Shown piece after piece: positions 18,598-27,325 of a stretch of DNA of 52,675 bases (positions are counted from its first letter, which is position 1; every line of letters begins with the position of its first letter). Source of the DNA: Planctomycetaceae bacterium (GTDB lineage Bacteria; Planctomycetota; Planctomycetia; Pirellulales; Thermoguttaceae); assembly GCA_021372555.1 (NCBI GenBank), contig JAJFUI010000049.1:1-52675 (forward strand), in the 5' to 3' direction. Made by a program: the position numbers and the translations under genes. Under the pieces are notes generated by a model. That model did no database searches. It had not been told where the DNA came from and saw only the letters and a list, made by a program, of their open reading frames with translations.

Positions 18598-19746
18598 TCA
18601 TCTCTTAATGTTCTTGCCCGCCAGTTGGTGAAAGAGCTTCCATCGTTCCAGCATCTCTTCCAGACTGTCCCCGCCGAACTTGTCGACCAGCGCACGGGCG
18701 ATCTCGAACGCGACGACATTCTCCACAACACAGCTTGCCGCGGGCACGGCGCAAACATCGCTACGCTGGTAGCTAGCCTTCTCTGCCTGAAGCGTTTCGA
18801 AGTTGACCGACGGCAGCGGCTGCTCCAACGTAGAAATCGGTTTCATGGCCGCCCGCAACACGATCGGCTGGGCGTTCGTCATGCCCCCCTCCAAACCGCC
18901 GGCATGGTTGCTCGGTCGCACAAAGCCGAGCGATGGCGTGCTCGCCGCCGCATGATCGAAATGAATCGGATCATGAACCTCAGACCCGGGCCGGCGAGCC
19001 GACTCGAATCCCAGCCCGATCTCCACCCCCTTCATCGCTTGGATCGACATCACCGCTTGCGCCAGGCGGCCATCGAGCTTGCGGTCCCACTGCGTGTGTG
19101 AACCGAGTCCGAACGGAGCACCCTCGACTCGCACCTCAACGATTCCACCGAGCGTGTCGCCCCGTTCGCGAGTCTCGTCGATCAGCGTCTTCAGTTCGGC
19201 GTCTCGATTCGGGTCCAGCGTGTAGAGTTCGCTCCGGTCCCGCAACACACGGTGCTCGACAAGCGTTCCAGCCGAAGCCGGAATGGCGATGGGACCAATC
19301 TGAAGCACATAACCGAGGACATCAATGCCGAAGTGCCGCAGCAGTTGACGAGCCACGGCTCCGACCGCAACCCGAGCCGCAGTCTCGCGGGCGCTCGCTC
19401 GCTCCAGCACTCCGCGGATTGTCCCGAGGTGTTTGATCGCGCCTGCAAGATCGGCGTGGCCCGGCCGTGGGCTGGCAGGCTCGTCCAACCGCTCGATAAC
19501 GTGGTCGTGATTCCCGATGAGCAGCGCGATGGGGCTTCCGATCGTCCTGCCGCGCCAACGCCCGCTGAGAATCTCAGCGCGATCGGCTTCGATCTGCTGG
19601 CGTCCGCCGCGACCATAGCCGCCCTGTCGGCGACGCAATTCGGCGTCGATTACCGATTGCCTGATCTCCACGCCGGCCGGGAAGCCGTCGATCAACGCGA
19701 CTAACGCCGGCCCATGTGATTCGCCCGCGGTATAGTACTGCAACAT
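18598..19746 (-). CDS. aroC: Chorismate synthase
   Basis: A 382-aa enzyme that converts 5-enolpyruvylshikimate-3-phosphate to chorismate with reduced FMN, the last step of the shikimate pathway. Start MLQYYTAGESHGPALVALID contains the first family signature GESHG. RRRQGGYGRGGRQ, PRPGHADLAGAIKH and ERASARETAARVAVGAVARQ are further hallmarks, as is SNHAGGLEGGMTNAQPIVLR near the C-terminus. Length matches the family. The same frame stays open far upstream, to 20739, but that extension lies opposite another gene and is not protein-like; ATG 19746 with GGCAGG just before it is the start. No other aromatic-pathway genes are in the window. Confidence 0.96.
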   Translation of the reverse strand: MLQYYTAGESHGPALVALIDGFPAGVEIRQSVIDAELRRRQGGYGRGGRQQIEADRAEILSGRWRGRTIGSPIALLIGNHDHVIERLDEPASPRPGHADLAGAIKHLGTIRGVLERASARETAARVAVGAVARQLLRHFGIDVLGYVLQIGPIAIPASAGTLVEHRVLRDRSELYTLDPNRDAELKTLIDETRERGDTLGGIVEVRVEGAPFGLGSHTQWDRKLDGRLAQAVMSIQAMKGVEIGLGFESARRPGSEVHDPIHFDHAAASTPSLGFVRPSNHAGGLEGGMTNAQPIVLRAAMKPISTLEQPLPSVNFETLQAEKASYQRSDVCAVPAASCVVENVVAFEIARALVDKFGGDSLEEMLERWKLFHQLAGKNIKR

Positions 19747-19950
19747 GCCTGCCGATTCTACCCAGACCTCCCCAACAGGGACAGAGCGGTTCCGTGTTGG
19801 TTCGTGTCGTTCATTGGCAGTTGCCAGTTCCGGTTTTAGCCAACGCGGTGGTGGCTCGTCTTGCGGGGATGGGCCGTTCCTGCTAATAATCCGCTTCTTG
19901 TCGCGAGCTTTTCTGGGGGGAATTGTCGCCGACCCACAACTCATCCCAGA

Positions 19951-20928
19951 ATGCCCATGCGGCGCAAATTGGCCCCTGTCGCCGAACGCCTGTTGTGGCG
20001 CGGTCTTCCGACCGCGCCCCAAACACCGCTCGCCGCCATCGCAATTCTCGCCCTGCTGATTTCGGCCGGCTGCCAAACCGTGCCAGATTCCGTTCGATCC
20101 GCTGCCTTCCAGTCGCCAACACCTGCGGATTCTCGCGAGGCGATGTACCCCTCGCTGAAACTGAACGACGATCTCATCAAATGGCTTCGGCCATCGAACC
20201 AACGCGATTGGGCGCCGGAGCTGGCCGTGATGGCCCACGCCGACATTCGCGGTCGCCAAGTGACCGTGCAAAATATTCGTGATTGCCGCTGGCGCACCGC
20301 AAACGACTTCCGGCTGAGATATTACAACCGGACGTTCGACCTCGACAAGCTTCGCCATGTCGACTTTGTCGTAGTGCCGTTCAACGAGTTGCCGAGCATT
20401 GGCCACACGATGCTGAGCTTCGTCTTCGACGATGGCGAGACGGTGGCCGTCTCGGTCGAGATTCGCCGCGAGCGCAACGAGGCGTTTAACCCGGTGAAGG
20501 GCTTCTTCCGCCAGTACGAAATCATGTACGTCGTAGCCACCGAGCGAGACGTGATTGGCCGCCGCGTAGATTGCGATCTTTGCGACGTCTTCCTTTACCA
20601 CTCGACAGCTACGCCCGAGCAGGCCCGGAAGCTGTTCGTCGACATGATGAAACGGGTGAACAAGCTCGACGTCCAACCCGAGTTCTACGACACGTTGACG
20701 AACAACTGCACGACGAACATCCGCAGCCACATCAACCATCTCTATCCCGACAGCGTGCCCTACGACTACCGCGTGCTATTGCCGGGCTACTCCGACCACC
20801 TGGCCTACGACCTCGGCCTCATCGAGAAGCACGGCTCCTACGAAGACACGCGGCAGCGCGCCCGCGTGAATTACGTAGCGTATCTGCATCGTGACGCGCC
20901 CGATTTCTCACGGGCAATTCGGCGGTGA
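19951..20928 (+). CDS. DUF4105-type lipoprotein
   Basis: A 325-aa protein with a basic N-terminus, a hydrophobic run (PLAAIAILALLISAGC) ending in a lipobox-like SAGC, then a polar start (QTVPDSVRS), as in exported lipoproteins. The mature part has RYYNRTFDLDKLRHVDFVVV, SIGHTMLSFVFDDGE and FYDTLTNNCTTNIRSHIN, the Asn-Asn-Cys-Thr block of DUF4105. The conserved Cys, His and Asn residues of this family look like a papain-fold active site, so a peptidase or amidase role has been supposed, but I know of no firm function. Two ATGs, 19951 and 19957, could be used; neither has a strong ribosome-binding site. It is divergent from aroC across 204 bases. Confidence 0.8.
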   Translation: MPMRRKLAPVAERLLWRGLPTAPQTPLAAIAILALLISAGCQTVPDSVRSAAFQSPTPADSREAMYPSLKLNDDLIKWLRPSNQRDWAPELAVMAHADIRGRQVTVQNIRDCRWRTANDFRLRYYNRTFDLDKLRHVDFVVVPFNELPSIGHTMLSFVFDDGETVAVSVEIRRERNEAFNPVKGFFRQYEIMYVVATERDVIGRRVDCDLCDVFLYHSTATPEQARKLFVDMMKRVNKLDVQPEFYDTLTNNCTTNIRSHINHLYPDSVPYDYRVLLPGYSDHLAYDLGLIEKHGSYEDTRQRARVNYVAYLHRDAPDFSRAIRR

Positions 20929-20976
20929 CGGCCTGACGCCGGTGACTTTCGATGAGCCAAGCGATAGCTGCGGCCG

Positions 20977-22245
20977 TCACAATCGGGCCAACAGGATGGC
21001 GGCGATCAGGGCAAGGCCGGCGCCGGCGCCGAAAGCGGCCATAGCGCCGAATTGGTCGTAAAGGGCGCCGAACAGGGCGCTGGCCGGCAGCGTGGCGGCG
21101 CCGATCGCGCAGTTGTACCAACCGTAGGCCAGTCCGCGGTTCTCCCTGTCGACGAGATTGGCCACGAGCGTCTTTTCGGCCGGCTCGGTCAGAGCGTAGT
21201 AGATGCCGTAGGCGAGGAACAGGGCCCAAATCTGCCAGGCAGCGGTGGCCAGCCCAAAGGCGAGGTAAATTGCCGCATAGATGATCCAGCCCATCAGGAT
21301 CATCGGGCGGGGGCCGATGCGATCGACCGCCCGACCAGCGAACAGATTGCCAACGCCCTTCACAAGTCCAAACGCGCCCCAGAGGATTGGCACGAGCCAG
21401 AGCGGCACGCCACGTTCTTGGGCTCGGGTCAGTAGGAACAGGTCGCTGGAATTGCCGAGCGTGAAGATGACCAACGCGATCAGATAGAGGCGGAAGCCAC
21501 GATCGAAGGGAAAGATGGAGTCCGAGGCCGAGCTGTCGCTGCCGCCTCGGAGCCATGCGAGGCTGAATCGCGAGCGAGGGCGTGCCGGGTCGTTCGCTCG
21601 CTTGCGCGTCGGGCTAGCGTGGGGATCGCGGAGGCCAAACCATAACAGGAGTACGACCAACAGCCCGGGCAGGGCTGTCCAGAGGAACAGGGTTCGCAGG
21701 TCGTGCGGACGAAACCAGAGGAAGGCGGCGGCGATGGCTGGTCCGATGGCCGAGCCGAGGTGGTCCATGCTCTGGTGAAAGCCGAACGCCCAGCCGCGGA
21801 TTTCCGGCGTGGTGGAATCGGCGATCAGGGCGTCGCGGGGCGGGGTGCGGACGCCTTTCCCGAGCCGTTCAGTGACGCGGATGGTGAACAGGTGCCATGG
21901 CGCCGTGGCCAAGCCGGCCAGCGGACGCAGCAGCGCACCGAGGGCGTAGCCGAAGACGACGAAGCCTTTGTGACTGCCAACACGATCGGCGCGGCGACCC
22001 GACCAGAGCTTGACGAAGCTGCTCAGCGACTCGGCCGTGCCGTCGATAATGCCGAGCCAGAGCTTGGTGCCGTGCAAGACGTTGATGAGAAAATCGGCCA
22101 GCAGCGGATAGATCATCTCGCCGGCGATGTCGTTGAAGAGACTCGCCCAACCGAGCACTTTGACGTTCCGCGGCAAGTTCTTCTTGCTGGCGGCGTGCAC
22201 GTCGGCGGTATCGGCGAGTTGGTCAGCAGGTCGGCGATTTTCCAA
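20977..22245 (-). CDS. MFS transporter
   Basis: A 422-aa polytopic protein of the major facilitator superfamily. ASLFNDIAGEMIYPLLADF and the loop between helices 2 and 3 (LWSGRRADRVGSHKGFVVFG) are typical of the YajR/fosmidomycin-resistance-like group, with a second-half equivalent GRAVDRIGPRPMIL. About twelve helices can be traced. The substrate is unknown. TTG at 22245 was chosen: GGAG lies seven bases upstream and no in-frame ATG is near. The gene converges with the DUF4105 gene and is divergent from the beta-helix protein across 256 bases. Confidence 0.88.
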   Translation of the reverse strand: MENRRPADQLADTADVHAASKKNLPRNVKVLGWASLFNDIAGEMIYPLLADFLINVLHGTKLWLGIIDGTAESLSSFVKLWSGRRADRVGSHKGFVVFGYALGALLRPLAGLATAPWHLFTIRVTERLGKGVRTPPRDALIADSTTPEIRGWAFGFHQSMDHLGSAIGPAIAAAFLWFRPHDLRTLFLWTALPGLLVVLLLWFGLRDPHASPTRKRANDPARPRSRFSLAWLRGGSDSSASDSIFPFDRGFRLYLIALVIFTLGNSSDLFLLTRAQERGVPLWLVPILWGAFGLVKGVGNLFAGRAVDRIGPRPMILMGWIIYAAIYLAFGLATAAWQIWALFLAYGIYYALTEPAEKTLVANLVDRENRGLAYGWYNCAIGAATLPASALFGALYDQFGAMAAFGAGAGLALIAAILLARL

Positions 22246-22397
22246 TCCGGGGCTCCATGGGTAGCTGTCAGCTACCAGACGCTGGCGATCAACGTTTCAG
22301 ACGGCGCGAATGGCTGCTTGAGCATGATCACCCTCGGATTTTATCATAACTGCCGGCTCAATTTCTACCGGGCGTTTTTCGGCGACGGATGGGCGAA

Positions 22398-22426
22398 TTG
22401 ACGACTTAACGGACAAACGATACGCT
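22398..22426 (+). promoter_or_regulatory. Possible sigma-70 promoter of the beta-helix/propeller gene
   Basis: TTGACG (22398-22403), 17 bases, then TACGCT (22421-22426), about 75 bases before the ATG at 22502. The -35 box is good; the -10 box is weak. Confidence 0.35.
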
Positions 22427-22501
22427 GGCCGGGTGGATCGATGCGACCATTGGGTTTGCCCGCGGGAATTAGCCGGGCCGTCCAGCATTGGGAGTTCTTT
22501 G

Positions 22502-24574
22502 ATGAAGGCGACGTTGGGTTGTCGAGTGACATGCCTCGTTGTGGCTGGTTTTTTCTCGGCCACGGTTAATGGGCACGGGTTGCTTGCGGCCGGTTGGGAT
22601 CCGGCCGCCGCGGACTACGCGGGCAACAAGGGGAAGACGATCTACGTCTCCAAGTTGGGCGACAACTCGGATGGAAGCAATTGGCACAAGGCGTTCCATA
22701 CGATCCAGGCCGCATTGTCCGCCGTGCCGGATGACAAGGGCGGACATCAGATCATCGTGCGGCCGGACCGGTACGTCGAGGCGAACCTGGCGCCGGCGAA
22801 GGCGGGAGCTGCCGGATCCTACAACGCACTGATCGGCGACTTCGACGGCAGCTTGGGCTCCGGCGCAAAGGGCTGGGTGTTGTTGGATTCCGGCGATCCG
22901 GAACGAGGCTTCAAGAGTTGGGATTGGTGGGGGGCGTTCCGAGCAACCGACAAGCACTGGCCCACGGGAAACAAGACGGGGCAGACGTTCTCGGCGATCG
23001 TTTGCGATCGCTGGATTTTTCGCAACATGTACACGGCCGGCGGCGACGGCGGCATGTGCTGGGACTTGACCGACAAGAGCGGCAACGGCTTCACCGTGGT
23101 CGTCGAGGACTGCGTCGGCGTCGGCCGCGCCTTCGGCGGCGGCGTGTGCTATCCGGTCGTGCGGCCGACCGAACCCAGCACGTTTCGACGCTGCTACTTC
23201 CTCGCGTTGGATTATGTCGGCGATACGGCCGCCGTGCTGCTGGGCGGCTGGGAAAAAACAATGCCCTCCGCCCCGCATGCCGTCTTCGAGGATTGCACCA
23301 TGGTCCATCCCGACAACGCCGTGGCGATGTCCTACGCCAGCCATTGCGTGCGGGCGCGGTTCGTCAATTGCCGGATGATCGTCCTGAATTTCACCCAGCC
23401 CGAAATGGGTGGCAAGTCCACCGGCATCATCTGCACCCAAGGCCACAGCAAGACCGGACGGCTCCACGTCGATCTGGAGGACTGCATCCTCGCCGGCTAC
23501 AGCGTGCTCACTCCAGGCGATGACGCCAAGGCCGCAAGCTATTCGATAAAAGGTAAAGCCCAGGCGTACGTCCAGTTCAAGCAGCCGATGCCGAAGGGAT
23601 TCCAACGCCTGGGGCTTTGGCCGACCGAACTTTTCGCCCGCATGGCTCCGCCGCGAACGCCCGAAGAACTAAAAGCCGCGGCGCGGCTTGCGGGCAAGCC
23701 CAAGGCAGCGTTAGTCAAGTTGCCAGTGACTTTCGGCGACGCCATGGAAAACACGCCGCTGGAGTTTGGAGGCCGAACGCTCTTGGCCCTCAACTACCGC
23801 GACGACACGAAGAACCACACCGACGGCTACAAGAAGAGCATGTACCTCTATCTACGCGATCTGGCCACCGGCCGCGAGGTCGCGAGGTTTGGCCACGGGC
23901 ATTCGTTCGTCAGTGCCCTGGTCGACGGACCCAAGCTGCACGTCTTCGCTAGCGAAGGCACCGATCGGAACTGGTTCCAGAGTATCTACCATTTTTCATC
24001 AACCGACCTGAAAACCTGGAAGCGAGAACTTGCGGTTCCGCTCGAGGGCGATGAACACCTGTTCAACTCGTCCGTCTGCCGCGACGAAGCCGGATACCTG
24101 ATGGCCTACGAATCGGACAAACCGGTGACCTTCTGCTTCAAATTCGCTCGGTCACGCGACTTGTCGAAATGGCAGAAGCTGCCCGGCCTGGTTTTCACCG
24201 GCGAGCACAAAGAGTACAGCGCCTGCCCGGTGCTCCGGTTCTTCGCGCCCTACTACTACGTCATCTATCTCCACACGGCGACCGCCGGGCGTAAGGGTTG
24301 GGAGCCGTTCATGGCCCGGTCACGCGATCTGACGACATGGCAACTGAGCCCTGCCAATCCCATCCTCCAAGCGTCGGCGGGCGAGGGCGTCAACAATTCC
24401 GACGTCGATCTGTTCGAATGGCAGGGGAACACCTATCTGTTCTACGCCACCGGCGATCAGCAGACTTGGGGCAGCGTGCGCCCGGCCATGTACCGCGGCT
24501 CCATGAAAAGCTTCTTCGAGAGTTGCTTCCCGGACGGCCAGACCACCGTGGAAGTTCGCACGCGAACCCCCTAG
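22502..24574 (+). CDS. Secreted protein with beta-helix and glycoside-hydrolase-like propeller halves
   Basis: A 690-aa exported protein; residues 1-30 form a signal peptide (CRVTCLVVAGFFSATVNGHG). Residues 40-350 begin TIYVSKLGDNSDGSNWHKAF, the usual entry to right-handed parallel beta-helix (pectate-lyase-like) domains, with Cys- and Gly-rich turns. The C-terminal half (about 400-680) has repeated blade-like units, FSSTDLKTWKREL, ARSRDLSKWQKLP and ARSRDLTTWQLSP, as in GH32/GH43-type five-bladed propellers. It may bind or cleave an external polysaccharide. Catalytic residues cannot be assigned by eye. GGGAG seven bases before ATG 22502 sets the start; an in-frame ATG at 22433 would spoil the signal peptide. 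Confidence 0.72.
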   Translation: MKATLGCRVTCLVVAGFFSATVNGHGLLAAGWDPAAADYAGNKGKTIYVSKLGDNSDGSNWHKAFHTIQAALSAVPDDKGGHQIIVRPDRYVEANLAPAKAGAAGSYNALIGDFDGSLGSGAKGWVLLDSGDPERGFKSWDWWGAFRATDKHWPTGNKTGQTFSAIVCDRWIFRNMYTAGGDGGMCWDLTDKSGNGFTVVVEDCVGVGRAFGGGVCYPVVRPTEPSTFRRCYFLALDYVGDTAAVLLGGWEKTMPSAPHAVFEDCTMVHPDNAVAMSYASHCVRARFVNCRMIVLNFTQPEMGGKSTGIICTQGHSKTGRLHVDLEDCILAGYSVLTPGDDAKAASYSIKGKAQAYVQFKQPMPKGFQRLGLWPTELFARMAPPRTPEELKAAARLAGKPKAALVKLPVTFGDAMENTPLEFGGRTLLALNYRDDTKNHTDGYKKSMYLYLRDLATGREVARFGHGHSFVSALVDGPKLHVFASEGTDRNWFQSIYHFSSTDLKTWKRELAVPLEGDEHLFNSSVCRDEAGYLMAYESDKPVTFCFKFARSRDLSKWQKLPGLVFTGEHKEYSACPVLRFFAPYYYVIYLHTATAGRKGWEPFMARSRDLTTWQLSPANPILQASAGEGVNNSDVDLFEWQGNTYLFYATGDQQTWGSVRPAMYRGSMKSFFESCFPDGQTTVEVRTRTP

Positions 24575-24617
24575 CTTCCGGCGCTAACCAACGCATTCGT
24601 CGATGCGCGATCGCCGG

Positions 24618-25193
24618 TCAGCCGGCGCTGTCAGCCGACGGGAGCGGCAGGTTGATGTCGGGCGGCGGTGTCTTTGTGCTGGGCGTCTTGTCGGCAGGCT
24701 TCGTGGGCTTGAACTGGGCCGGCGGCGCTTCACCACCCTCGTCGGCCTGTTGAAGCGAGATTTTTTTCCCGTCCGGCAACGTCACATCGAAAACGACTCG
24801 CTGCCATTCGCCAAGCCGCATCTGAGAAAGCACGTGCACCTCAGCCGTACCCTTGGGGCCACGAATCTTCCAGCGAACATCCTTTTCGCGGTCCTCGATC
24901 CGCGCCGCAGGCATTGCCTCTCGCGACGGCAGCCACAGCTTGTGAATCGGCTCTCCCAGCTTCTCCCGCAAACTTTTGTCCGCCTTGATCACCGTCGTAG
25001 CGTCCTGCACCACATCCAGCCGGTAGATGCGGACGTAGAAGCTCCAATAGAGCGCGCCGGCCCCGACAACTACCAGAAACAGAATGAGCGCGGGCACAAA
25101 CCAGAGCCAGTTCCGGCCGAACCACCCTCGCTGCCGTTTTGGCTGCTTGACTTCCGTGTCTTTGCCTGCGGCCGCGATGGGATTCACGCTCAT
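24618..25193 (-). CDS. Coa1-like membrane protein (cytochrome oxidase assembly factor family)
   Basis: A 191-aa protein with a basic N-terminus, one membrane helix (WLWFVPALILFLVVVGAGAL, about 29-48) and an extracytoplasmic domain of about 100 residues. The layout GWFGRNWLWFVPAL, then an alpha/beta domain ending with a strand-rich VRWKIRGPKGTAEV and VVFDVTLPDGKK, matches bacterial proteins annotated as the Coa1 family. Mitochondrial Coa1 helps Cox1 maturation; a role for the bacterial proteins is unproven. The C-terminal 45 residues are Pro/Lys-rich. GGAG eight bases upstream of ATG 25193 is a good ribosome-binding site. The start overlaps the end of the small gene upstream as ATGA, so the two are probably translated together. 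Confidence 0.7.
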   Translation of the reverse strand: MSVNPIAAAGKDTEVKQPKRQRGWFGRNWLWFVPALILFLVVVGAGALYWSFYVRIYRLDVVQDATTVIKADKSLREKLGEPIHKLWLPSREAMPAARIEDREKDVRWKIRGPKGTAEVHVLSQMRLGEWQRVVFDVTLPDGKKISLQQADEGGEAPPAQFKPTKPADKTPSTKTPPPDINLPLPSADSAG

Positions 25194-25405
25194 GGGGACG
25201 GCTCCAGCTTAATGAAATCGGGGTGAATGTCGTACCAACTTCGGTCCGATCCGTCGAACTGCACCAGCGTCCGGCCGCTGTGATTAACGGTCACCACGCG
25301 GCCCGGCCGATCGGCAAAGCGGCTCAACTCCGGGCGGCCGCCGTCGACCGTCAGCCGCTTGCCCGTGTATTGACGCTTTAGCTGCTCAATTCGTTCGGGT
25401 GTCAT
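25190..25405 (-). CDS. Small conserved-type protein upstream of the Coa1-like gene
   Basis: A 71-aa protein, MTPERIEQLKRQYTGKRLTV and so on. I do not recognise the family. The second half, GRVVTVNHSGRTLVQFDGSD followed by RSWYDIHPDFIKL, looks like a small beta-barrel (SH3/KOW-like) fold. The stop overlaps the next start as ATGA, which argues that it is real and co-expressed with the Coa1-like protein. ATG 25405 was chosen over a TTG twelve codons earlier. Confidence 0.65.
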   Translation of the reverse strand: MTPERIEQLKRQYTGKRLTVDGGRPELSRFADRPGRVVTVNHSGRTLVQFDGSDRSWYDIHPDFIKLEPSP

Positions 25406-25478
25406 ACCCAAGAATTTACCACTTCTACCCCTCTTGGACAATCCCTGACCTACCTGCGACCCTGGCCCTAACCGGTCT

Positions 25479-27140
25479 TCACGGCGTGACGCCCAGCGGC
25501 GCTCGCGTCAACGGTCGCAGGGCTGCCGTTGCGCCGGCGAGGAAGAAAAGCGTCATGTTCGCCATCGGTACAACCGAGACGTCATGGAACATGCCGTTGA
25601 GGAGGTACGCCGCCAGCGCGCAGAGCAGCAGTAGTCCGGTCTGACGCGCCCAGAGCGGCAAGGCCACGTCCCGCCACAGTCGCCAGGCGTTGCGAGCCCA
25701 AAAGCCCAGCATTGCGGTGAACAGGCCGAGGCCAACGAGCCCCGTCTCGGTCAGCAGCGATAGGGCCACGTTGTGCTGGATGAACTCGCGACCGCGCTCC
25801 AGCGGCAGCCCGCTGCACCGGTCCGAGAGGTAAGCTAGGTGCTCCGTCTTGTACTGGTAATAGCCGCACCCAAACAGCGGACGATCGAGGAACATGTTCC
25901 AGGCGATGGTAGCGAGAATCGGCCGCAGCTCGACCGATTCAGCCGTTTTGTCGGCCGTCAGGGCCTCGTCGCGCTTGAACGCCAGCAGTTCGTCCCAGTG
26001 AGTTGCTGTCAGCAGGACAGCCGCAGCCAAGCCGCCGCCGAGCAACGGAAGTCGCCAGTTCCACGGTAATGCCAAGCCGACAGTCAGCGCCAGCACCAGC
26101 ACGCCGCCCATCCAGACGCTTCGCGTAAACGTGCAGAAGAAAGCTGCCAGGAAGAGCAGCGTCACGGCAGCAAGCGCGAGTTGGCCGATGCTCAGCGCCC
26201 GTCTGCACTCAGTCCCCTCCCCCTCCGGGATCGCCCGTCTGCACTCAGTCCCCTCTCCCTCCGGGAGAGGGCTAGGGTGAGGGCTGCGCAGCAAAGCGTT
26301 GGCATCGGTCTCGCTCCCCTCACCCCCGGCCCCTCTCCCGCGAGCGGGCGAGGGGAGGAAGCCCGTCGTCCCCTCTCCCTTTGGCAGAGGGTTAAGGTGA
26401 GGGCTGCGCAGCAAAGCGTTGGCAATCGTCTCGAAGCCCGTCGTCCCCTCTCCCTTTAGCAGAGGGCTAGGGTGAGGGCTGCGCTGCGTTCGCGCTTTCA
26501 ACCGCGGCCACCACATTAGCGCCGCGGCGAAGCAGGCAGCCAGCAAGACGCCGTTGGCGATGGGGTTCAAAAGCGGCCCACGGCCACGACCGACGAACTC
26601 CGCTTTCTCTGCCGCCGTCGTCGCTATGTACGTTGGATACACGAGCCACCACGCCTTGAAATATTCCGCCAGCGAGGTGACGGCCAAGTAGACGACGAAC
26701 AGGGCCAGCCCGCCAAAGAGCAAAAGAGCTGTGCGTTCCGAATACCTGATTTGTCGGGCGACCCAGTACATCGCCGCCGGCATCATGTAATTGACGATGA
26801 GCCATGCGACCGGCTGGCAACCGTTCAACTGCCAGTCGTGCGTAAAGGTGCTCGCTGTGAGAAAGGCCAGGAACGCTGCGAGCAGGATCTCCGGTTTGCC
26901 CAGCGGCTGTCGCTCGGCAAGTCCCCAGCGTCGCCAGATGATGCATTGCGCGACGAGCAGTGCCAGCAGTAAGCGATCCGCGGTCAACGGCAACGCGCCC
27001 TCGGTTTTGTAGAACGGCACGCTAAAGCACGTGCCAGCTACCAGAACGGTCAAGCAGCCGGCCATCAGTCCACCGCGAAAGAAGATCACGGCAACCGCGA
27101 CCAGTGCGACGATCCCGGCGACGACGCCCAGCGTTTCCAT
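25479..27140 (-). CDS. O-antigen ligase/polymerase-like membrane protein carrying a translated repeat array
   Basis: A 553-aa polytopic membrane protein of the Wzy/WaaL type. GRGPLLNPIANGVLLAA and, near the C-terminus, REFIQHNVALSLLTETGLVG are the family's usual blocks, the first with Arg/Asn-Pro and the second with the conserved His-Asn and Glu-x-Gly. Eleven or so helices can be traced. Between the helix ending near residue 212 and the one starting near 317, residues 220-316 are a low-complexity block encoded by palindromic DNA repeats (see 26193-26483). The frame is kept through it, so the gene may still be functional, but a loop of this size there is abnormal. The protein probably joins or polymerises surface glycan. 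It is divergent from the sulfatase-like gene. Confidence 0.8.
   Translation of the reverse strand: METLGVVAGIVALVAVAVIFFRGGLMAGCLTVLVAGTCFSVPFYKTEGALPLTADRLLLALLVAQCIIWRRWGLAERQPLGKPEILLAAFLAFLTASTFTHDWQLNGCQPVAWLIVNYMMPAAMYWVARQIRYSERTALLLFGGLALFVVYLAVTSLAEYFKAWWLVYPTYIATTAAEKAEFVGRGRGPLLNPIANGVLLAACFAAALMWWPRLKARTQRSPHPSPLLKGEGTTGFETIANALLRSPHLNPLPKGEGTTGFLPSPARGRGAGGEGSETDANALLRSPHPSPLPEGEGTECRRAIPEGEGTECRRALSIGQLALAAVTLLFLAAFFCTFTRSVWMGGVLVLALTVGLALPWNWRLPLLGGGLAAAVLLTATHWDELLAFKRDEALTADKTAESVELRPILATIAWNMFLDRPLFGCGYYQYKTEHLAYLSDRCSGLPLERGREFIQHNVALSLLTETGLVGLGLFTAMLGFWARNAWRLWRDVALPLWARQTGLLLLCALAAYLLNGMFHDVSVVPMANMTLFFLAGATAALRPLTRAPLGVTP
26193..26483. repeat. Array of palindromic intergenic-type repeats inside a coding sequence
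   Basis: Several copies of a GC-rich element lie head to tail. Units starting CCCGTC and running through CCCTCTCCCT, a stem partner such as GGGAGAGGG, then GGTGAGGGCTGCGCAGC occur near 26233, 26362 and 26437, with a truncated copy at about 26196-26230. An oppositely oriented type, CTCCCCTCACCCCCGGCCCC onward, lies at 26314-26356. The offsets between units (129 and 75 bases) are multiples of three. Translated on the minus strand they give blocks such as SPHPSPLPEGEGT and PSPARGRGAGGEGS, which are well known in many genomes as products of dispersed REP-like elements. Confidence 0.85.
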
Positions 27141-27304
27141 TCAGTTGATTCCGTGAACTGATCGCTACGACTGTTGCTGCGCAAGGCCATCGGGTGGCGC
27201 TTTCGCCGCAATTGCGGTTGCGGGCCTTCGGTGGACTGACACGCGCAACCGGTTGGATTCCGCGCGAGCGCGCACATCGCCCCCACCCTGTTGGCTATTG
27301 CAAG

Positions 27305-27325
27305 TGTAAGTCACGGTCACTTACA
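27305..27325. repeat. Inverted repeat abutting a start codon
   Basis: TGTAAGT (27305-27311) and ACTTACA (27319-27325) are perfect inverted arms with a seven-base spacer, ending exactly at the ATG of the sulfatase-like gene. It could be an operator or an mRNA hairpin that limits initiation; no Shine-Dalgarno site is visible there. Confidence 0.4.

Noticed and set aside
19747..20739. In-frame upstream extension that would make chorismate synthase 713 aa long
   Set aside because: The ATG at 19746 gives the exact family N-terminus. The extension lies antisense to the DUF4105 gene and has no domain character.
26193..26483. CRISPR-like array
   Set aside because: The units are unequal in spacing, palindromic, and have no unique spacers of regular length. 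No cas gene is near. It is a REP-like repeat cluster.
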